Shown: positions 25,683 to 35,110, numbered from the stretch's first letter. The stretch: 57,274 nucleotides of DNA from Desulforhabdus sp. TSK (GCF_022836495.1 NZ_BQXM01000035.1:1-57274), one strand, 5' to 3'. The notes: a model not told the origin generated them from the letters alone. A program made the numbers and translations.

Positions 25683-26690
25683 GTGAAAAGAACGCCATCG
25701 AGGAGTGAATCCCTGACGGGTTTTGTCGTGCTGCTGCTCCTGTCCGGCATTGCCGTGGGGATTTTCCTGAAGCAGTTCCATTACGATGCCTCACTTTATA
25801 CCGCCCCCGCCGGGGAGGGGAACTTTGGGGCGGCGGCTTCCTCCGGTCATTCCGGGGCGGACCCTGTGGCGCTCCCCTTTTCCATCCCGGAGGGCGTGAC
25901 TCCTCTGACACCCGTGGAGGCCTTCGGCCCCGGGACCCTTTCGGAGAAGATCAACGGGAAGGCGGAGCTTTACCTTTCCGCAGGGTTTGTAAATCTGCAG
26001 AGTCGCCGTTTTGCCCTGGAGGGGGCTCCCGAGGCGTGGTTCGAGCTGTTCATTTATGACATGGGCAGTCCACGGAATGCCTTTGCCGTTTTCAGCAGCC
26101 AGAGGCGTGCCGACGGCAGCGACCTGAAGGGGTTGAACCTTGCCTATGCAACCCCGAACGCGTTGTTCCTGGTTCAAGACCGATTCTACGTGGAAATGGT
26201 GGCCTCGGTGCCCCATGAGGCGCTGGCTCGTGCCATGGAGACCTGGGCGAGAGATGTGCTCCGGAAAAGCAGCGGTGATTCCGGTGGCCTGACGGAGGAA
26301 AGGGCCTTTCCGCCCGAAAACCTCCAGGCAGGGAGCCTCACGCTTCTCAGCAGCGATGTGTTTGGATTCGAGGGGCTGAACAATGTCTTTATCGCCCAGT
26401 ACTCCGTGGAGGGAAGGTCGCAGAGTGCTTTTCTCTCCCTGCGGAAGACACCGGAGGAGGCCGAGCGGCTTGCAGCCGACTACCATGATTTCCTCCTCCG
26501 CAGTGGAGGAAGCGATGCCGCATTTCCATGCGAGGTTCCCGACTGCCGTGTAGTGCAGGTTTTCGACACGGTGGAGGTCTTTTTCAGCCACGGGGCTTTC
26601 CTGGCGGGGGTGCATGAGGCGGAAGACGCGGCTCTGGGGATCGAAATGGCTCACCGACTCTACGAAAGATTGATGGAGATGGCCCCATGA
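25683..26690 (+). CDS. DUF6599-like exported protein
   Basis: A 335-residue protein with one N-terminal membrane anchor (GFVVLLLLSGIAVGIFL) and a soluble extracytoplasmic body. TLSEKINGKAELYLSAGF and WFELFIYDMGSPRNAFAVFS resemble the DUF6599 family often encoded with DUF362 and polyferredoxin genes; the family name is from memory. Start is a GTG at 25683, set by GAGGAG five bases upstream. Its stop overlaps the next start (ATGA), so it is translationally coupled to the DUF362 gene. Function unknown. Confidence 0.75.
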   Translation: MKRTPSRSESLTGFVVLLLLSGIAVGIFLKQFHYDASLYTAPAGEGNFGAAASSGHSGADPVALPFSIPEGVTPLTPVEAFGPGTLSEKINGKAELYLSAGFVNLQSRRFALEGAPEAWFELFIYDMGSPRNAFAVFSSQRRADGSDLKGLNLAYATPNALFLVQDRFYVEMVASVPHEALARAMETWARDVLRKSSGDSGGLTEERAFPPENLQAGSLTLLSSDVFGFEGLNNVFIAQYSVEGRSQSAFLSLRKTPEEAERLAADYHDFLLRSGGSDAAFPCEVPDCRVVQVFDTVEVFFSHGAFLAGVHEAEDAALGIEMAHRLYERLMEMAP

Positions 26691-27682
26691 AGTCATCGTG
26701 GAACGTTCCTCCCTTGACCCGGAGGGATTTTCTCCTCCGGGCCGCCAAAGCGGGAGCCGTCATTGCCTCTGCCGTTTCCCTCGGGGGAATCCTCCACGAC
26801 CCCCTCGGACCGGAGCCCGGAGGCTCTTCCGGGGATGCATGGGTATTGCCCGATTTTTCCATCCCGGGGGGCTCCCCGGTGATGGCCATCGCACAAGGCT
26901 CCAACAGGGCTCAAACCGTGCGTTTGGCGCTGAAGTCCCTGGGAGGCATGGAAAAATTCATCGAGAAGGGAGACCGCGTCCTCATCAAGGTCAACGCCGC
27001 TTTTGCCAGTCCCCCCATGCTGTCGGCCACGACCCATCCCGAGCTCCTGGGGGAAGTCATCCGCATGTGCCTCGAGGTGGGGGCGGCTGAGGTGGCGGTG
27101 ACGGACAACCCCATCAATGATCCCAGGAGCTGCTTCACATGGAGCGGTATCGGCCAGGCAGCCGAGTCGGCCGGAGCGAAAGTCCTTTTGCCCCGGGAGC
27201 ATTACTTTCGGCCCCTGACCCTGGCCGGAGGGCAGTTGATCCGGAACTGGCCCGTGCTCCTTTCTCCCTTCGACGGGATGAACAAGCTCATCGGGATGGC
27301 TCCCTTGAAAGATCATCACAGGAGCGGCGCTTCCATGGTGATGAAAAACTGGTATGGGCTGCTGGGAGGACGCAGGAATATTTTTCACCAGGATATCCAC
27401 AATATCATTAAAGAACTGGCCATGATGGTCCGGCCGACGCTTGTCATCCTGGATGGAACGACGGTCATGATGAGCAATGGACCGACGGGTGGCTCCCTGT
27501 CGGATCTTCACAACATGAACACGCTGGTTGTGGGAACCGACCAGGTGGCGGTGGATGCCTTTGGAGTGCGCCTCCTGGGGAGAAGCGTCGAAGACCTTCC
27601 CTTTATCGGCAAGGCTGCGGGTGCGGGAGTTGGTACGGCGGATTTCGAGTCGCTCCACCCGGTGCGGTCCCAACTGGGGTGA
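26687..27682 (+). CDS. Tat-exported DUF362 protein
   Basis: A 331-residue DUF362 protein. It opens with a twin-arginine signal (TRRDFLLRAAKAGAVIASAV). The mature part has DUF362 features: RVLIKVNAAFASPP, TTHPELLGEVIRMCLEVGA, AVTDNPIND and LKDHHRSGASMVMKNWYGLL, and it ends in VVGTDQVAVDAFGVRLLG. No ferredoxin domain is fused, unlike many relatives. DUF362 proteins are thought to have redox roles but have no settled activity. Export by Tat suggests a folded cofactor. It is coupled to the gene before it and lies 33 bases ahead of the polyferredoxin gene. Confidence 0.85.
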   Translation: MKSSWNVPPLTRRDFLLRAAKAGAVIASAVSLGGILHDPLGPEPGGSSGDAWVLPDFSIPGGSPVMAIAQGSNRAQTVRLALKSLGGMEKFIEKGDRVLIKVNAAFASPPMLSATTHPELLGEVIRMCLEVGAAEVAVTDNPINDPRSCFTWSGIGQAAESAGAKVLLPREHYFRPLTLAGGQLIRNWPVLLSPFDGMNKLIGMAPLKDHHRSGASMVMKNWYGLLGGRRNIFHQDIHNIIKELAMMVRPTLVILDGTTVMMSNGPTGGSLSDLHNMNTLVVGTDQVAVDAFGVRLLGRSVEDLPFIGKAAGAGVGTADFESLHPVRSQLG

Positions 27683-27715
27683 ACCCCGTCCAAAACCCTG
27701 CTGGGTGAGGAATGC

Positions 27716-29656
27716 ATGAGAATCGTTATTGTCAGAAGAATCAGCCAGACTTTCTTCTTGATGCTCTTCCTCTGGTTCTGCGTGGTGACCGCCGTGGGGC
27801 AGGAATGGTGGCAGCTGCGCGGCTGGCCCGTGAACTGGTTTCTGCAGCTGGACCCCCTCGCGGCACTCGGTACCCTGCTGGCGACGGGTACCCTGTATGC
27901 CGGTCTCGCCTGGGCTCTCGTCACCGTGGTCCTGACGGTCCTTCTGGGGCGTTTCTTCTGCGGCTGGGTGTGCCCCTTCGGATCCCTGCACCACCTGGTG
28001 GGCTACCTGGCCCGGCAGGGCAAGCCGTTTGCCCGTGTCGTGGAGCAGGATGATTATCACCCCGGCCAATCCATCAAGTATTATCTGCTGGCGCTGCTGC
28101 TTGCGGCAGCGTCGGGGTCTCTGCTGGGGAAGCTGCTTCAGGGTATTTTCGGCTCGCCGGCCGTGGCGGGCATTCTGGCGGGAGGGGCGCTCCTGGCCGC
28201 GAGTGTCGGTCTCGTCAAGGGTTTTGGCCCGGGGAAAAAGCAGACAGGCGTCTTGCTCCTGCTGTCGGGGGTCTTCACACTTTCAGCCTGTATCCTGGCC
28301 GTGGGGCCGATGGTTGCAGCCTCTTTGCAGACGGGGCTTCTGGATCCCCTCCCGCTCCTGCATCGGTCCTTTCATCTGGCCCTCGTCCCGCTGCTGGATG
28401 GTGCAGGCCGGAAACTTTCCGAAAGCCAGCGCTATTATCAGGGCGCCTGGGTCGCGGGACTGGTCTTTCTCTCCGCTGTCCTCCTGAATCTGAGGCGCCC
28501 CCGGTTCTATTGCCGGTTTGTCTGCCCCCTCGGCGCATTGTTTGGTGTCATGAGCCGATTTGCTCTATGGCGGGTGGGCAAGAAGGAAGATATCTGCACC
28601 CAGTGTAAATTCTGTTCCGCAGGCTGTGAGGGAGCTTGCCAACCGGCTGAGCAGATTCGCCATTCAGAATGCATCCTGTGCATGAACTGCCTGGAAAACT
28701 GCCGACATGGACTCATGACCTACCGTATGGACCGATCGGCATCGGGAGAAGTCCTCCTTCCCGATATTTCCCGACGGGGGGTGCTCATCACCCTGGCATC
28801 GGGCGTGGCGGCGGTCCCTCTCATGCGACTGAGCGGAACGGTGGGACCAGCCTGGAACCCTGAACGCATCCGTCCTCCGGGCGCTTTGACCGAAACCGAA
28901 TTTCTGGCGCGATGCATCAAATGCGGGCAGTGCATGCGCATCTGCCCCACCAATATCATTCAGCCGGCGACGTCGGAGGGAGGGATGGAGGGATTCTGGA
29001 CACCCGTCCTTAATTTCCGCATGGGGACCAGCGGGTGTCAGCTCAACTGTGTCGCCTGCGGACATGTCTGCCCCACCGCTGCCATCCGTCCCTTGAGCCT
29101 GCAGGAAAAACTGGGGCGCGGGCAGTTCGCCGCCGAGGGGCCGGTCCGCATGGGAACGGCCTTCGTGGACCGGGGGCGGTGCCTGCCGTGGGCCATGGAT
29201 CGACCCTGCATCGTCTGCCAGGAGAACTGCCCTGTCAGTCCCAAGGCGATTGTTGCCAGGGAAGAATTCGTGACGGTGTCAACCGGTGCCCTGAGAGTTC
29301 AAAGGCGGCAGGGTGAGACTCTGGAGCTGGAGGGTGCCGCGATTCCCCTGCGCGCAGGGCAGTTCGCCACGGGAGACTACTTCGTGAAGCCTGTCGGGGA
29401 AGAGGTGCGCCGCCTCATTGTGGAGCAGGCCGAACGGTCTCGGGTAGTGGGACCGGGCGAGCCCTGGAAAGACGCTCTCCCGGAAGGGACGCCCCTGGAG
29501 ATCCAGGTGCGGCTCCAGCGTCCGTATGTCAATCCCGAGCGCTGTATCGGATGCGGGGTGTGTGAGCACGAATGCCCCGTCAGCGGGAAGAGGGCCATTC
29601 GTATTACGGCGGAAAATGAATCCAGGAATCGAAAACATTCGCTGCTTCCCGGATAG
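27716..29656 (+). CDS. Membrane polyferredoxin, NapH-like
   Basis: A 646-residue membrane-bound iron-sulfur protein. The N-terminal half has several membrane helices and the paired FFCGWVCPFGSLHHL and FYCRFVCPLGALFGV motifs of NapH/CcoG/RdxA-type proteins. The C-terminal half has ferredoxin clusters: CTQCKFCSAGC, CILCMNCLENCRHG, CIKCGQCMRICPTN, CVACGHVCPTAAI, CIVCQENCPVSPKA and CIGCGVCEHECPVSGK. A hydrophobic stretch near residue 355 may anchor the second ferredoxin part. It probably moves electrons from the quinone pool or cytoplasm to the exported partners. GAGGA precedes its ATG by 4 bases. Confidence 0.88.
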   Translation: MRIVIVRRISQTFFLMLFLWFCVVTAVGQEWWQLRGWPVNWFLQLDPLAALGTLLATGTLYAGLAWALVTVVLTVLLGRFFCGWVCPFGSLHHLVGYLARQGKPFARVVEQDDYHPGQSIKYYLLALLLAAASGSLLGKLLQGIFGSPAVAGILAGGALLAASVGLVKGFGPGKKQTGVLLLLSGVFTLSACILAVGPMVAASLQTGLLDPLPLLHRSFHLALVPLLDGAGRKLSESQRYYQGAWVAGLVFLSAVLLNLRRPRFYCRFVCPLGALFGVMSRFALWRVGKKEDICTQCKFCSAGCEGACQPAEQIRHSECILCMNCLENCRHGLMTYRMDRSASGEVLLPDISRRGVLITLASGVAAVPLMRLSGTVGPAWNPERIRPPGALTETEFLARCIKCGQCMRICPTNIIQPATSEGGMEGFWTPVLNFRMGTSGCQLNCVACGHVCPTAAIRPLSLQEKLGRGQFAAEGPVRMGTAFVDRGRCLPWAMDRPCIVCQENCPVSPKAIVAREEFVTVSTGALRVQRRQGETLELEGAAIPLRAGQFATGDYFVKPVGEEVRRLIVEQAERSRVVGPGEPWKDALPEGTPLEIQVRLQRPYVNPERCIGCGVCEHECPVSGKRAIRITAENESRNRKHSLLPG

Positions 29657-29701
29657 GGAGCAGGAGCCCAGGAATTGGACGGCAGAGGGAGGGTGCGGAA
29701 A

Positions 29702-30925
29702 ATGACCGAAAAAAAAGAGCTATCCAGGCGTGATTTCTTTCGGACGGCCGGAGCCTTGGGAACCGGATCACTCCTTGCGGCACGGGAGGCTTTGGCGCAA
29801 AACAAGGATACAGCCACCGAGGAAGCCGGTGCCCATGAAACAGTGCCTCTTCGCCCCTTTGGAAAAACCGGGGTCCAGGTGTCATCCCTTTCTCTGGGAG
29901 GGATGTTCGACATTCCCTCCAATCAGCTTCTCTTGAAGCAGGCCCTGAACTGGGGGGTGACCTACTGGGATACGGCGGACTGCTACGGCGGCGGGAAGAG
30001 CGAAGCCGGTATGGGCCAGTTCTTCAAAAAGTATCCCGAGAGCCGGGCAAAGGTTTTTCTCGTCTCCAAGTCGGATGCCCGCGATCCCGACGGAATGACG
30101 GCCCTGCTCAACCAGTCGCTGGGGAGGCTCAACACGGATTTCATCGATCTTTACTTCCTGCACGGTGTCAGCGGCATCCGGGAGCTCGCTCCCGCGATGA
30201 AAGCGTGGGCTGAAAAGGCCAAGGCGGATAAGAAAATCAAATTTTTCGGATTCAGCACTCACAGCAACATGGAAGACTGCATGCTCGGGGCGGCGGAACT
30301 GGGCTGGATCGACGGCATCATGATGAGCTACAATTTCCGCAACATGCACCAGGATAAAATGAAAAAGGCGGTGGATGCCTGTGTCCGTGCAGGCATTGGA
30401 CTCACGGCCATGAAGACCCAGGGGGGAGGCCCTGTCGGCATGGACAGTGAAACGGAATTGGAGCTGGCCGGCCGATTCCTGAAACAGGGCTTTACCGACA
30501 AGCAGGCAAGGCTGAAAGCCGTCTGGGAGAATCCCGCCATCGCCAGCATCTGCTCCCAGATGCCCACCATGACGATCCTCATGTCCAACGTGGCCGCCGC
30601 CTTGAACCGGACAGAGCTCTCGGCGGAGGATCTCCGGCTCATGGAGCGGTATGCACAGGAAACGGCTTCGAGCTACTGTGCAGGGTGTGCCACACTCTGC
30701 GAAACCGCTGTCGGTGGAGCCGTTCCCATTCGAGACGTGATGCGCTGTCTCATGTATTATAACAGCTACGGCGAGCACGAGCGGGCCAGGAGGCTCTTCG
30801 GGTATATACCTTCGGAAGTGCGCCTCTGCCTGTCGGATCTCGATTACACGGCAGCGGAACAGAACTGCCCGCAGAGGCTTCGCATCGGGAAGCTCATGCG
30901 GGAAGCGGCTGCGCTGCTGGCATGA
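29702..30925 (+). CDS. Tat-exported aldo/keto reductase
   Basis: A 407-residue protein with a twin-arginine signal (SRRDFFRTAGALGTGSLLAA) followed by a TIM-barrel aldo/keto reductase. The catalytic Asp and Tyr are in YWDTADCYGGGKSE, the Lys in FLVSKSDARD and the His in DLYFLHGVSG. The tail carries a Cys-rich element (YCAGCATLCETAVGG, with Cys later in MRCLMYY and EQNCPQRL) like that of iron-sulfur-linked relatives. NADPH is not expected outside the membrane, so electrons may come through the polyferredoxin; that is inference. Start ATG 29702 after GGAGGG. Last gene of the operon. Confidence 0.85.
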   Translation: MTEKKELSRRDFFRTAGALGTGSLLAAREALAQNKDTATEEAGAHETVPLRPFGKTGVQVSSLSLGGMFDIPSNQLLLKQALNWGVTYWDTADCYGGGKSEAGMGQFFKKYPESRAKVFLVSKSDARDPDGMTALLNQSLGRLNTDFIDLYFLHGVSGIRELAPAMKAWAEKAKADKKIKFFGFSTHSNMEDCMLGAAELGWIDGIMMSYNFRNMHQDKMKKAVDACVRAGIGLTAMKTQGGGPVGMDSETELELAGRFLKQGFTDKQARLKAVWENPAIASICSQMPTMTILMSNVAAALNRTELSAEDLRLMERYAQETASSYCAGCATLCETAVGGAVPIRDVMRCLMYYNSYGEHERARRLFGYIPSEVRLCLSDLDYTAAEQNCPQRLRIGKLMREAAALLA

Positions 30926-31009
30926 CCTCTCGATGACGATTCAGGCTTTGGGCTCGATGGCGTGAAGGCTCAGAGGGGAAGAAAGCGTGCGGGAGGCTGC
31001 CGGGCAAAA

Positions 31010-33079
31010 TCACAGCGGCAGGGAAATAGAGATGACAAGATGACCGGCTGCGTCCACGGTGACGCTGATTTCTCCCCCGTGCTTGTCGATGAGAATCTTG
31101 GAAAAAGGGAGGTCTCCGGCGTTGTAGCCGTCTTTGAACGTGGTGAAGGGGTAGAAAAAGTGCTCGATGTCGTCTTTGGATATATGCTGCACGGGATAGC
31201 GCAGCTGGAGTGAGAAATTTCCTTTCCTGCGCTCGGTATGAAGGGACAGGCTGCCCTCGGCCGGCATTTGGGTGAGAGCATTCTTGATGAGGGTTTGGAG
31301 GACGCATTCCATTTTGGGGCGATCGATGGAGAGGGAGTCGATCTCCTCCGTCAAGCGAAGCTCCATGCGGACATGGTGCTCATGGAGCTGAGCCTCGAGT
31401 TCCCCGATGGCCTCCCGGATCCACCGGTTGGGGTCTGTGGGAGATTTCTGGAGCTCCACCGGCTGGATATAGTCGAGGACCATGCGGAGGATTCCCTCCA
31501 GTCGCCCCACCTCTTTCACGATGATTTCCACCTTGCTTCGGTTGGGGTCACCCTGGGGCATGGTGGAAAGGAGGCGCCGGGCAAAGCCTCCAGCGGACAC
31601 CAGTGGGTTGCGGAATTCGTGGGCCAGGCGGGCCGATACTTCACTGATGGTTTTGAGCCCCTCGGATCGAACGAGCTGCTCCCGAAGCCGGACCCTGCCT
31701 GTCACGTCCATGATGATTCCGTCCAGCCATTCCGCAGCCCCCGTAGGGCCTGCAAAGGGAATGGCGTGATCCATCACGTAGACGAGGTGTCCATCCTTGT
31801 GGACGATCCGGTATTCCTCCAAGAATTCTTTTCCATCCCGGCAGCTTTTTTCCCAGAGGTCCAAAACTTTCGGGAGGTCCTCGCTATACAGCCGTTCCGT
31901 CCAGAGGTGAGGTTTGGCAAGGATCTCGGGAGGCGTATAGCCAAAAATCTCCTCCACGAAGTGGTTCACAAAAAGGATTTCCTTCCCCGGCCTCATGCGG
32001 TAGACCACCAGGGGAACATTCTCTACAAGGGTACGGTATTTCTCTTCCGATTCGATGAGCTCGTTCGTGCGCTCCTGCACGCGGGCTTCCGCCCGCTTGT
32101 AGTCGCTGATGTCGCTGAGTATTCCCACCGACCCGATGATGTGGCCCTCATTGTCCAGCCAGGGGAAAGAATGATCCCGCACCCATTTCAGAGGGCCGGG
32201 ACGGGTGCGAATGAGATAATCGGCCCGGTATTCAATGATTTTTCCCTGGGTGCGATCCCTGACGATATCCCTGGGGGATACCGGCCCCTTCCCTAAAAGC
32301 TCGATGCGCTCGACCAGTCCGGCGAAGCGGGATTCCTTGATTTCTTCGGGGGAATACCCGGTGAGCTGCTGGATTCCAGGGCTGATGTAATCGTAGGTCA
32401 TGGTGAGATACTTTAGCCGATAGATCACGTCCCCCGTGGTTTCGGCCATGAAACGAAATCGCTCTTCACTCTCGCGCAGCAAAGCCTCCGTCTTCCTGCG
32501 CTGTATTTCAACCGCTGCAAGGTGTCCTATTTTGCGAAGGATATCCAGGTGGTAAGGGGTAAAGGGTGTTTGAGATCTGCTGAAGACGCAGAGCATGCCC
32601 ATGACATCCTCATCCATCTGGATGGGAACCATCATGTCTGAAAGAAATCCCTCCCGGGTGATGATAGGCCTGTCGACGTCCAGAATGGTGCCGGTGCGGG
32701 TGAAATCCATGGAAGGCGCAGATTTTTCCGGTTCTCGTGTCAAACCGTTCGGGCTTTCAATCGGGTTGAAGCGCAGTTTCATGAACACGTCCGGTCGAAG
32801 TCCCAGAGAGCAGCGGATGGGGAAGGCTTCGTCCCCCTCCTCTCCAACGGCGATTCCCGACGCATCCGCGCCGGTCAGTTCGTGACTGCATTCTGCCAGG
32901 CGCTGAAGATTTTCCTGGAGACTCCTTCCCTTTGCTAAAGTCAGGGCCAGTTGGTAGAGGGCTTCCATGCAATGGAGCCTGTTTTCCGGCGCGTCAGAGG
33001 CATGGGGCACGGGCGCATCGGCCTCGTGCAGAGCCTGCGGTTCATGGTGGAAATGGGGATCACCGGGGTGGTCTGGCAT
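31010..33079 (-). CDS. GAF-PAS-PAS sensor histidine kinase
   Basis: A 689-residue soluble kinase with no membrane segment. A GAF domain covers about residues 50-190, PAS domains about 200-330 and 345-462, and the phospho-acceptor helix has RLAHEFRNPLVSAGG with His487. The ATPase part is unusual. The N-box reads QTLIKNALTQMP, keeping one Asn, but the DxGxG loop is replaced by LRYPVQHIS and the second glycine loop by YNAGDLPFSKILIDKHGGE. AGGAAAG precedes the ATG. No response regulator is adjacent. Ligand unknown. Confidence 0.85.
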   Translation of the reverse strand: MPDHPGDPHFHHEPQALHEADAPVPHASDAPENRLHCMEALYQLALTLAKGRSLQENLQRLAECSHELTGADASGIAVGEEGDEAFPIRCSLGLRPDVFMKLRFNPIESPNGLTREPEKSAPSMDFTRTGTILDVDRPIITREGFLSDMMVPIQMDEDVMGMLCVFSRSQTPFTPYHLDILRKIGHLAAVEIQRRKTEALLRESEERFRFMAETTGDVIYRLKYLTMTYDYISPGIQQLTGYSPEEIKESRFAGLVERIELLGKGPVSPRDIVRDRTQGKIIEYRADYLIRTRPGPLKWVRDHSFPWLDNEGHIIGSVGILSDISDYKRAEARVQERTNELIESEEKYRTLVENVPLVVYRMRPGKEILFVNHFVEEIFGYTPPEILAKPHLWTERLYSEDLPKVLDLWEKSCRDGKEFLEEYRIVHKDGHLVYVMDHAIPFAGPTGAAEWLDGIIMDVTGRVRLREQLVRSEGLKTISEVSARLAHEFRNPLVSAGGFARRLLSTMPQGDPNRSKVEIIVKEVGRLEGILRMVLDYIQPVELQKSPTDPNRWIREAIGELEAQLHEHHVRMELRLTEEIDSLSIDRPKMECVLQTLIKNALTQMPAEGSLSLHTERRKGNFSLQLRYPVQHISKDDIEHFFYPFTTFKDGYNAGDLPFSKILIDKHGGEISVTVDAAGHLVISISLPL

Positions 33080-33368
33080 AGAAATCTTTCCTGCTCATCC
33101 CTGAAAACTGCGGGGGAAGGAAGATGGATATTCATAGACTGCGAGGCCTGAGGAATTCCCGACAATTCCCCAGCCTCCGGATTTTGGGCAAGAATAACAA
33201 AATCCTGCCGGTTCGCAAATGAGAGAATTGTGGAGCAGCAGGGCCGCCGCTGCCCCGAGATGCGGAGGGGCAGCGGGCATGAGCGCAGGAGATTTTTTTT
33301 GACCCACGAGTTGGATTTTTCTAATATCCAATGAGCGAATTTCAAGAGTTTCTTACCATTACCATGAA

Positions 33369-33484
33369 CATCCCCCTCAGTCCCCCTCTGATAAAGGGGA
33401 AGCAGTTGCGTTTCTCCTCTTTGCCAAAGAGGGGAAAAGTTGCATTTCCCCCCTTTTGGTAAAGGGGGGCAGGGGGGATTTTAT
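33369..33484. repeat. Cluster of three CCCCCTTT-type palindromes
   Basis: Three successive palindromes (TCCCCCTCTGATAAAGGGGA, CCTCTTTGCCAAAGAGG, CCCCCCTTTTGGTAAAGGGG) lie inside the outer pair ATCCCCCTCA..GGGGGGATTTTA. Same family as 15979-16061. In the 451-base gap 33080-33530 only this cluster was recognised; it precedes a small gene. Confidence 0.65.
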
Positions 33485-33530
33485 GGATGGGGGTGGACAC
33501 CGCTGTATTCATGATCGTTAGGAGTGAACG

Positions 33531-33851
33531 ATGAAGCCTGAAATCATCCGCGTGGCAAAAAAACATCGGCCTCTGACGGTAGAGGCGATGGTGATGGAAC
33601 TGAAGAAGCACTTTCCGCATTACGAATGCATCTACAACGGGCCTCCCGATAAAATGGTGATGGTCAAGAAATCGCCCTATGCCGGTGCCCGCATCGATGT
33701 GGTGGATCATAACATTCATGTGGTGGGCCAGGTGCCGGGTACTTTCGCGAAGGTCCTGAACCTGGGCTCCCTGGGAGCCGTCTCTGCCGCGGGGGTTCCG
33801 AAGCTGGTCGCCGGTTTGAAGCGCTTCCTGCGGGATCGGTATGCCGTGTGA
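33531..33851 (+). CDS. Small conserved-looking hypothetical protein
   Basis: A 106-residue protein with AGGAGT upstream of its ATG. The N-terminal half is basic and helical (IIRVAKKHRPLTVEAMVMELKK reads like a short helix pair). The middle is beta-rich (KMVMVKKSPYAGARIDVVD), and the C-terminal part has a glycine-rich hydrophobic stretch (VLNLGSLGAVSAAGVPKLVAGL) that might insert in or lie on a membrane. No family recognised. It stands alone between palindrome repeats and the TAXI gene. Confidence 0.6.
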   Translation: MKPEIIRVAKKHRPLTVEAMVMELKKHFPHYECIYNGPPDKMVMVKKSPYAGARIDVVDHNIHVVGQVPGTFAKVLNLGSLGAVSAAGVPKLVAGLKRFLRDRYAV

Positions 33852-33937
33852 CCCCACCGTGCTCAATCATGGCAGCCGACTGTTTCCTGCTTACCCGTCG
33901 TACTTTTTCTCAGGGGAAGTATGAATTCTGTTGCATA

Positions 33938-34007
33938 GGCGAAAGCCCGCATGCAAAGTGTTGCCAGTTTGTTCTTCGCATTCTCCCTTAGCGTGAAGGC
34001 TTTCGCC
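33938..34007. repeat. Perfect 10-base inverted repeat in TAXI gene leader
   Basis: GGCGAAAGCC (33938-33947) and GGCTTTCGCC (33998-34007) are exact inverted copies separated by 50 bases, in the 272-base gap ahead of the TAXI gene. It could form a leader stem. No riboswitch class was recognised. Confidence 0.4.
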
Positions 34008-34123
34008 GATCTGTACCGGCACATGTTGTTAACGTTTCCAGAGATCTGCCCGGAAATGCCCTGCAACCCTGTTGTCGCGGGTTGAAGGGTCTGGCGGGCT
34101 GGCATAAGAGAGGAGGGGGTCCC

Positions 34124-35110
34124 ATGAGAAACTGGACGATGAAGCTTGCTCTCATCCTGATTTCCGTATTGGCTCTGATGGGTGAGGCCTATGCAGTGGA
34201 ACTGGGCATCACGACGGGAAGTGAAAAGGGGACCTACTACCAGTTTGGCTTGAATCTCAAAGAGCTGGTCAAGCAATACAACTTTCAGCTGAATGTGCTT
34301 CCCTCCAATGGGTCCATCGACAACATCAACCTCGTTTATCGAAAACCTCAGGCACAGCTGGGAATTGTTCAGTCTGATGTCCTCGCTTTCGTGGCACGGG
34401 TCCAGACCAACCAGGTGCTGCGGGATGTGTCGCAAAAGATCAAGATGGTGTTTCCTCTCTACAATGAAGAGATACACTTGATCGGGAAAAAAGGGATTTC
34501 CGGTTTTGACGATCTGACCGGCAAGAAAGTTGCCATCGGCGCTGAGGGGAGCGGTACGTATGTGACGGCAAAGCTCCTCTTCGAGGTTTCCAAGATCAAG
34601 CCCGGGGAGATCCTGACCATCGGTCCGGAAGAGGGACTGGCAGAGCTGAAGGCGGGCAAGATCGACGCCATGTTTTATGTGGCCGGTTATCCCGTCAAAT
34701 TATTTACGGAGAAAGTCTCCGAACAGGATGGGCTCGCCCTGCTTCCGATCCTCAACCCCGCAGTTGTGCAATTTTATCCCAATGTGGAAATTCCTGCCGG
34801 AGTCTACGCCTGGCAGAAAGAGCCGGTTTCGACCGTGGCCGTGAAGGCGGTGCTCATTGCGTACAACTTCAGGACGACCAACTGCTATAATATTGGGCAA
34901 TTTGCCGCGATCATCGCGGACAATATGGACTGGCTCATTGCAAACGGCCATCCCAAATGGAAAGCCGTGGACCTGGATTATCCCCTCAAGGGTTGGGAGC
35001 AATATGACTGCGTGCGGGCTCAGCTGGAAAAAAGCCCAAAGTCAAAGGGAGGCAAAAGCCCTGCCGACCTCAATCCCGTTCTGGATGCCATCAAGGAGAT
35101 TTTGCGGTGA
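34124..35110 (+). CDS. TAXI-family TRAP solute-binding protein
   Basis: A 328-residue periplasmic binding protein. A Sec signal peptide (MKLALILISVLALMGEAYA) is followed at once by the family's ELGITTGSEKGTYYQFGLNL. Typical later segments are QLGIVQSDVLAFVAR, LTGKKVAIGAEGSGTYVTA, EGLAELKAGKIDAMFYVAG and VAVKAVLIAYNFRTTNCYN. Such proteins deliver organic acids or amino acids to a TRAP permease, but no TRAP membrane gene is adjacent. Residues 305-318 are a charged linker. ATG 34124 follows AGGAGGGGG by 3-4 bases. Confidence 0.9.
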   Translation: MRNWTMKLALILISVLALMGEAYAVELGITTGSEKGTYYQFGLNLKELVKQYNFQLNVLPSNGSIDNINLVYRKPQAQLGIVQSDVLAFVARVQTNQVLRDVSQKIKMVFPLYNEEIHLIGKKGISGFDDLTGKKVAIGAEGSGTYVTAKLLFEVSKIKPGEILTIGPEEGLAELKAGKIDAMFYVAGYPVKLFTEKVSEQDGLALLPILNPAVVQFYPNVEIPAGVYAWQKEPVSTVAVKAVLIAYNFRTTNCYNIGQFAAIIADNMDWLIANGHPKWKAVDLDYPLKGWEQYDCVRAQLEKSPKSKGGKSPADLNPVLDAIKEILR

